Both the position numbers and the translations under genes were made by a program. Below, piece by piece: positions 6,596 through 10,415 of a DNA stretch of 10,415 nucleotides (positions are counted from its first letter, which is position 1; the number at the start of each line of letters is the position of its first letter). The DNA is from Phoronis pallida (lineage: Eukaryota; Phoronida; Phoronidae). Location of the stretch: assembly GCA_028565715.1 (NCBI GenBank), contig JAOXYC010239348.1:1-10415 (forward strand), in the 5' to 3' direction. Below the pieces are notes generated by a model. That model ran no database searches and was not told the origin of the DNA. It was given only the letters and a program-made list of their open reading frames with translations.

Positions 6596-6708
6596 CAATC
6601 TGCATTTGCTCAAGCCTTGAGACAGCCTCTCTCACATGTGGTCGTGGCCCGGGTGGTTCAGGAGCAGGATCCCTGGGTGGAGGGGGAATGTAGTCATCTT
6701 GAACTGGC
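6596..6708 (-). CDS. EPS8: EPS8 exon c: proline-rich linker after the PTB
   Basis: 113 bases, entering in phase 2 and leaving in phase 1, with acceptor TTTTTAAAG|GCC and donor GATTG|GTTAGT. The 37 full codons read PVQDDYIPPPPRDPAPEPP and then GPRPHVREAVSRLEQMQI. Vertebrate EPS8 has IPPPPRAPAPAPPG at the same place, directly after the PTB domain, so the polyproline segment is conserved in position and composition. It is followed by a predicted helical stretch (REAVSRLEQM) corresponding to the family's VRSRVAAWSAW segment. In EPS8 proteins such polyproline stretches are candidate SH3 ligands; which partner binds here is not known. A later AG (CCAG|TTC) would put the exon out of phase with exon b and was not used. 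Confidence 0.9.
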
Positions 6709-7997
6709 CTTTAAAAAGCAATGTTGTATTATTTGAATGTCATATTTTATATTAACAGTAATGAAGCTCTCTGTAATTAACTTTAGAGAACAAAGTGCAG
6801 CGAGCAGGCAGGTCTTTTGTCATTTTAGAATCATTCACATTTCTGACTTGAGTAGATACTTTTAATTTTCTTAAGCCAGAAGATGAGATTTCATTTTTAG
6901 CTCAAAAAATTGTCTTTTATCACTTCATAAGTCTCTCCTTTTTTACTTTTTAAACGTAGGTAGTGAAGATTGGAAATAAACTTTTCCAACTAAAAATTAA
7001 CATTGAAAAATCTCATTATTCTAAAAACATTTGTTTGAAGGAATAGAATGGCATAGAATAGAACAAACAAATAAATTGAGAGGAGACTCAAAAAAAGTCA
7101 TAGACTGCTGAACTGGGAGCCACCAAAATGATTTTGACAAGACAAAAATAGTTTAATCAATTGTGTCATAAAAGCGTGAGAGATCATTTATAACTTATAT
7201 ACATTTAACAATACACAAAAATATATTTTTAAAAAATGTGGACACAAAAAATAATGACCACAGAGAAAGGAGGACCAATGCATGAAACAAACAAAACATA
7301 TGGTAAATAAAACGAAGGAAAATATCTACACTCCTGGATGACTCATAATTTACAGCAATTGAAAATAGATACTGCACTCAATTTAAATTGCAAATATAAC
7401 AAAATGGAATGTTACAAACCTCATCATTTTTCGATGATACAAATTCCTTACATAAGAGTACAAAATGATTAAAAGAGTGTTTACTTTATCTAAGATATGA
7501 GTGGTGATATAACAAATTTATTTAAGATTTGAAGACATTTTTGAGTTAGAGATTTGTTGGTATAATTTATTGATAAAATGACATTTGGCAAACTCATCAA
7601 TTTTAAGGGGTTTAAGAATAGTATGCTTAGATCTCACAGTTTTGTCTAGATCATTTTTTATGAAGTTGTTTTTATGGTACTTAAATCATATTTGAAGACA
7701 GGCGATATTAAATAAGAGTGATTTGTTTGCTTTACATAATGGTTGATAATGGGCTAGAACAGGGGAGATAGTAATATTTCAGGATTTTCTTATGTCTATT
7801 CCAAAATATTATTGTGAATGTATACAATATGCACTGAAGATAAGAGGGAGCCAAAGGACTTTTTGAAATAGTCTGTTATTTTAGTTACTGTGGTAACTTC
7901 AAAACTAGTTAAATATATACAGTATGATTTTAAAAGTCTTGTCTTTTACCTGATAGCAACATGTTAATAAAATACTTTAAATGCTGTTTTAAGCTTA
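6709..7997. other. Large intron between exons b and c, repeat-poor part
   Basis: About 1290 bases of AT-rich sequence with no recognised exon. A 22-base stretch at 7333-7354 is shared with 3073-3094. A short loose repeat of ATAGAATGGC/ATAGAATAGA lies near 7042-7061. A 60-codon open frame at 7195-7377 (minus) has no EPS8-like content and I treat it as chance. Confidence 0.6.
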
Positions 7998-8626
7998 TGT
8001 CACAGTATACCGTAAAGTGCGAACGTACGCCCAACGTATGGCAAAATTGATGGCAAAATTGGCAAAACTCACCCTAAATGGCCTCAACTAACATACAAAA
8101 TGCTTAATTACCGCACGTCAAACAGACGTCAACCGGACAGACAACGGATACTTTACGGATGTGTACCGCACAGAACGTACAGTTTCCGGCTCCAAATCGA
8201 CTAACAGTCATGTGACAAAAGGAACATGATGGACAGTTGCCAGGGGAAACCATGTTTGTTACGTGTTCGTTACATATCAGTTCCTCGTGCGTTCGTTGTT
8301 TACACATTGCATATGCGTTTAGAGTCGGTTCGTAAATCAGTAGACCGTTCAAGAAACGGATGAGAACCAGACACGTACCGAATAAGAAACGTACGAGTAA
8401 CGGCAAAACGCAGAGCTATCGTACAGCTAACAGACAATTAAGTCCAGTGGCGTACGTTCCTCGCTTTGAACATACTCAAAACTTGCCACCGTATAGAACG
8501 TAAATAATTGGACATTGCAGGACGAGGAACTTGGCCACCGCACGGGAAACGGGCAAAGGAACGCCAACGTATGGCAAATTTTGTAATCATTGGACGTACG
8601 TTCGCTCTTTATGGTATAGTGTGACA
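7998..8626. mobile_element. Harbinger-like MITE with TTA target duplication, 629 bp
   Basis: The left terminus TGTCACAGTATACCGTAAAG (continuing to 8034) and the reverse complement of the right terminus, TGTCACACTATACCATAAAG (8590-8626), differ at four of 37 positions. TTA flanks both ends (7995-7997 and 8627-8629), the 3-bp duplication typical of PIF/Harbinger insertion. Inside, CCAACGTATGGCAAA occurs twice in direct orientation (8031-8045 and 8564-8578). ACCGCAC and GAACGTA motifs recur as subterminal repeats. The element is far richer in CpG and ACGT than its surroundings, which marks it as a distinct and perhaps younger insertion. It has no transposase frame. It ends 22 bases beyond the donor of EPS8 exon b. 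Confidence 0.85.
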
Positions 8627-8648
8627 TTAGCTTTAGTAAATAACTTAC

Positions 8649-8716
8649 CTGTAGCCAATCTGTGGAGTGTTGCCATCAGTCTTTAAAACTCGGATAACTT
8701 CAACAATTTCACCAGC
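8649..8716 (-). CDS. EPS8: EPS8 exon b: PTB C-terminal helix
   Basis: A short exon of 68 bases: 22 codons plus two bases, entering in phase 0 and leaving in phase 2. The acceptor is TTTTTTGCACAG|GCT and the donor TACAG|GTAAGT. It encodes AGEIVEVIRVLKTDG followed by NTPQIGY. Joined to the previous exon it gives SVPAGEIVEVI, which lines up with the EPS8 segment VKANLISEDIESAI, the amphipathic helix that closes the PTB fold. Two TIR elements flank it closely: one ends at 8626, 22 bases beyond the donor, and one begins at 8837, 120 bases upstream of the acceptor. On its own the exon is short and weakly conserved; the phase match on both sides is the main support. Confidence 0.8.
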
Positions 8717-8836
8717 CTGTGCAAAAAAGAACAACAAAATTAACACGGTTGATTAATTCGTGAAATTATCAATGATTCTACGCATTACATTGTTTTCAAA
8801 ATTGATGAACCTTTTATGGTTTTTATGTATATATAT

Positions 8837-9582
8837 CAGGTGACAAAAAAAGTGTCTTCAACTTTTAAAAGTTTGTATTTTTTGCAAATCCTCTTTCAAA
8901 TCAACAAATTTTTCACAGCTCCTTTGTACATCCTTTTTGTATAATAAGTACACCAAATTTCAAAAGTTTTAATGAAAAATTTTGTCCTTGGCAGTAACTT
9001 TACTAGAACAAGTCTTCTCAGAAAAATGTCAAAACAGGCAAAATGTGCATACAATTAGATATTCTGACAAACAATGACTTATTTGCTGTGGTGTCCATAT
9101 TTCTTGAACATGATGACCAAAAATTTGTGGAATTAAAGAAAACTTATTTATCTACATGGCTATGTTAAAAAAAAACTATTTAAATATTTCTAAGAGGAAA
9201 AAAGTATCAATATTGACCTACTTATTTACCACATACGGTGATAACGATCAGAATGGTTTGTACACTAGATCAACTCAGCATGTTGCCACACATATACTTT
9301 CTACCAATATTGCCAAACTTCATTAAAAAAATAATGAAAAATTATGTATTAAACCGGAGTTTCACCCAGATGCACTTCACAAAATGTTTGACATTTTAAT
9401 TTTATTACTTGTTTTGGTAAATTTGTTGTCATGGCAACATTTTTTTAAAAATCGTTATGAAAATCCAGAAACAAAATAAAAATGAGATGAATAAAACACC
9501 TGTAAACATTTGTTGTAGTAGCTTTTTAAGAATTTTAGCTATCAGGTTCCAAAAGTTGAAGACACTTTTTTATTGTCACCTG
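8837..9582. mobile_element. Non-autonomous TIR DNA element, 746 bp
   Basis: The left terminus is CAGGTGACAAAAAAAGTGTC followed by TTCAACTTTT. The reverse complement of the right terminus is CAGGTGACAATAAAAAAGTG followed by TCTTCAACTTTT. The roughly 30-bp arms (8837-8866, 9551-9582) differ only in the length of the A run and one inserted T. ATATAT flanks both ends and could be a target duplication or, being palindromic, part of the inverted repeat. The interior is AT-rich without a usable reading frame. The element fills most of the intron upstream of exon b. Confidence 0.85.
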
Positions 9583-9665
9583 ATATATCAATCTAGTCAG
9601 GCAACCATGTGATCACATCACTTGATTCCTTCAACGAAGGAAAATATTTCTGAAAAAAGCTTTAT

Positions 9666-9730
9666 GGCCCGACTGGGGCTTGACCCCCTGATTGCTAGTG
9701 ACTTGCCAGGCACTCAGCCACTGAGTCCTG
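9666..9730 (-). mobile_element. tRNA-like SINE head or tRNA pseudogene
   Basis: Read on the minus strand: GGACTCAGTGGCTGAGTGCC contains an A-box-like TGGCTGAGTGCCTGG. GGGGGTCAAGCCCC is a B-box and T-arm remnant, with a shortened loop. The acceptor halves do not pair, so a working tRNA is unlikely. It sits in the intron between exons a and b, just outside the element at 8837-9582. Confidence 0.55.
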
Positions 9731-9887
9731 ATTGTGTCTTTTAAATTGAATATGTAGCTATAAATGGTCTAAATTTTCAAACAAACAAACATGGGAAGCT
9801 TCATGGCTCGCAGACTTTCAAATGATGACAAAATTTATTGTATTAACTAGATGAGTTTAGCAAGTAATCCAAGTAGCTAAACTATAC

Positions 9888-10058
9888 CGGTACTGATATA
9901 GACTGGAAGATGTGCATCTCAGAGGGTCCTGAATGGCGTCGCTGTGGATCCTCTAGAACTGTGAACAATACAACGTTATTGTATAAATCTTTCCTATCCC
10001 GATTCACGTATGATGTGGGATCGTTGATCAGGTGTAGTGGGAATGCTTCCATTTCATC
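9888..10058 (-). CDS. EPS8: EPS8 exon a: C-terminal half of PTB domain
   Basis: This is the most 5' exon of the gene in the window. It is 171 bases, 57 codons, phase 0 at both ends. The acceptor reads TTATAG|GAT and the donor CCG|GTATAGT; a weaker donor six bases upstream (TCA|GTACCG) is also in phase 0. The translation begins DEMEAFPLHLI, matching the ELENFPL region of vertebrate EPS8. It continues with the beta-strand block NNVVLFTVLED and SEMHIFQSISVP, matching the LHLFQ strand. This is the second half of the phosphotyrosine-binding fold, which in EPS8 docks receptor and adaptor tails. The preceding exon, with the first half of the PTB, is not found in 10059-10415 and must lie outside. Identification rests on alignment from memory to EPS8 and on phase continuity with the next exon. 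Confidence 0.88.
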
Positions 10059-10415
10059 CTATAACGTAAATGATTCAATACATGAAATTAGTTTTCCAAT
10101 TCCAAGTCAGGTATTGCCCAACCAAATGATTTCCGTGTTAAATGAAGTTAATGAATTTATAACATAGTAAAACAGCTTCAATACCAAAACAAAAAATATT
10201 TACAAAAATTGTTAATTCTAAGTTCACTGGTGTGGGTGAGCTAAGCCTCTTTGAATGATAAATTTTAAAATTATTTGGTATTATTAAACATTATCATCAG
10301 GAGTACCTGGAAGTGTGACTATTGTTATTTATAAAACATATTTAATCTATTCTGAGAATAACAGAAAAACTATTTTGAGTTCCAGCTAATCAGCTTATCT
10401 GAATCAATCAATGAA
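10059..10415. other. Intron upstream of exon a, incomplete
   Basis: 357 bases of AT-rich sequence. I searched the minus strand for the preceding PTB exon (family block around VWTQDMILQV) and did not find it, so it lies beyond the window. No repeat recognised. Confidence 0.65.

Noticed and set aside
7195-7377. 60-codon minus-strand frame as an extra EPS8 exon.
   Set aside because: Exons b and c already join in phase with a continuous EPS8 alignment; the frame is hydrophobic, low in complexity and lacks a convincing acceptor and donor pair.
8104-8406. 100-codon open frame on the minus strand with many Cys residues, resembling a zinc-binding protein.
   Set aside because: It lies wholly inside the Harbinger-like element, whose ACGT-rich repeats generate the Cys-rich reading by chance; the Cys spacing fits no family I know.
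8649-8716. Exon b as a duplicated SH3 fragment, because GEIVEV appears both here and at the SH3 exon junction k/l.
   Set aside because: In context it lines up with the PTB C-terminal helix of EPS8, follows the PTB exon in phase and is followed by the conserved IPPPPR segment; no WWK or other SH3 landmark is present.
9666-9730. A functional tRNA gene.
   Set aside because: The acceptor arms do not pair and the T loop is short by about two bases; A- and B-box remnants fit a SINE head or pseudogene better.
10059-10415. The preceding PTB exon.
   Set aside because: No minus-strand segment here matches the VWTQDMILQV block or offers a phase-0 donor in coding context.

Overview
The window is a piece of an animal nuclear genome. 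It is AT-rich, and its coding sequence is broken into short blocks with GT/AG splice sites and matching intron phases. There is no bacterial-style gene packing. All recognisable coding sequence lies on the minus strand and belongs to one gene, an EPS8-family actin regulator (epidermal growth factor receptor kinase substrate 8). The divergence from the vertebrate protein, the short introns and the many small inverted-repeat elements suggest an invertebrate; I cannot name the phylum.

Read right to left (5' to 3' of the gene), thirteen exons can be placed: 10058-9888, 8716-8649, 6708-6596, 6331-6228, 5633-5504, 5249-5161, 4806-4568, 3866-3698, 3305-3106, 2617-2471, 2118-2043, 1541-1404 and 693-about 570. 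Every internal junction is phase-compatible. The joined frame runs for roughly 590 codons without a stop. In order it encodes the C-terminal half of the PTB domain, a proline-rich linker, the conserved helical central region with a lysine-rich patch, the YVPPYVPRF motif, a long Arg/Asp/Glu-rich linker, the SH3 domain (split over two exons) and the start of the proline-rich tail. The N-terminus and first half of the PTB lie beyond 10415. The C-terminal actin-binding effector region lies below position 1. No promoter or certain polyadenylation site is in the window.

The introns hold most of the remaining structure. At least five and probably seven terminal-inverted-repeat or foldback elements, of the MITE kind, sit inside them: 310-386, 918-1004, 2849-3061, 3914-4186, 4285-4525, 7998-8626 (with a TTA target duplication, Harbinger-like) and 8837-9582. 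There are also the 3' end of a LINE-like retrotransposon with its terminal microsatellite (about 6040-6165), a SINE-tail-like block (3430-3540), and two degenerate tRNA-like SINE heads (5341-5390 and 9666-9730). None of these interrupts an exon.

I found no new multi-gene system. The points most worth a second look are the lineage-specific YRDR/YRER-rich linker of this EPS8 protein and the family-level identity of the intronic inverted-repeat elements, especially 7998-8626 and the near-perfect ~100-bp-arm hairpin at 2849-3061.
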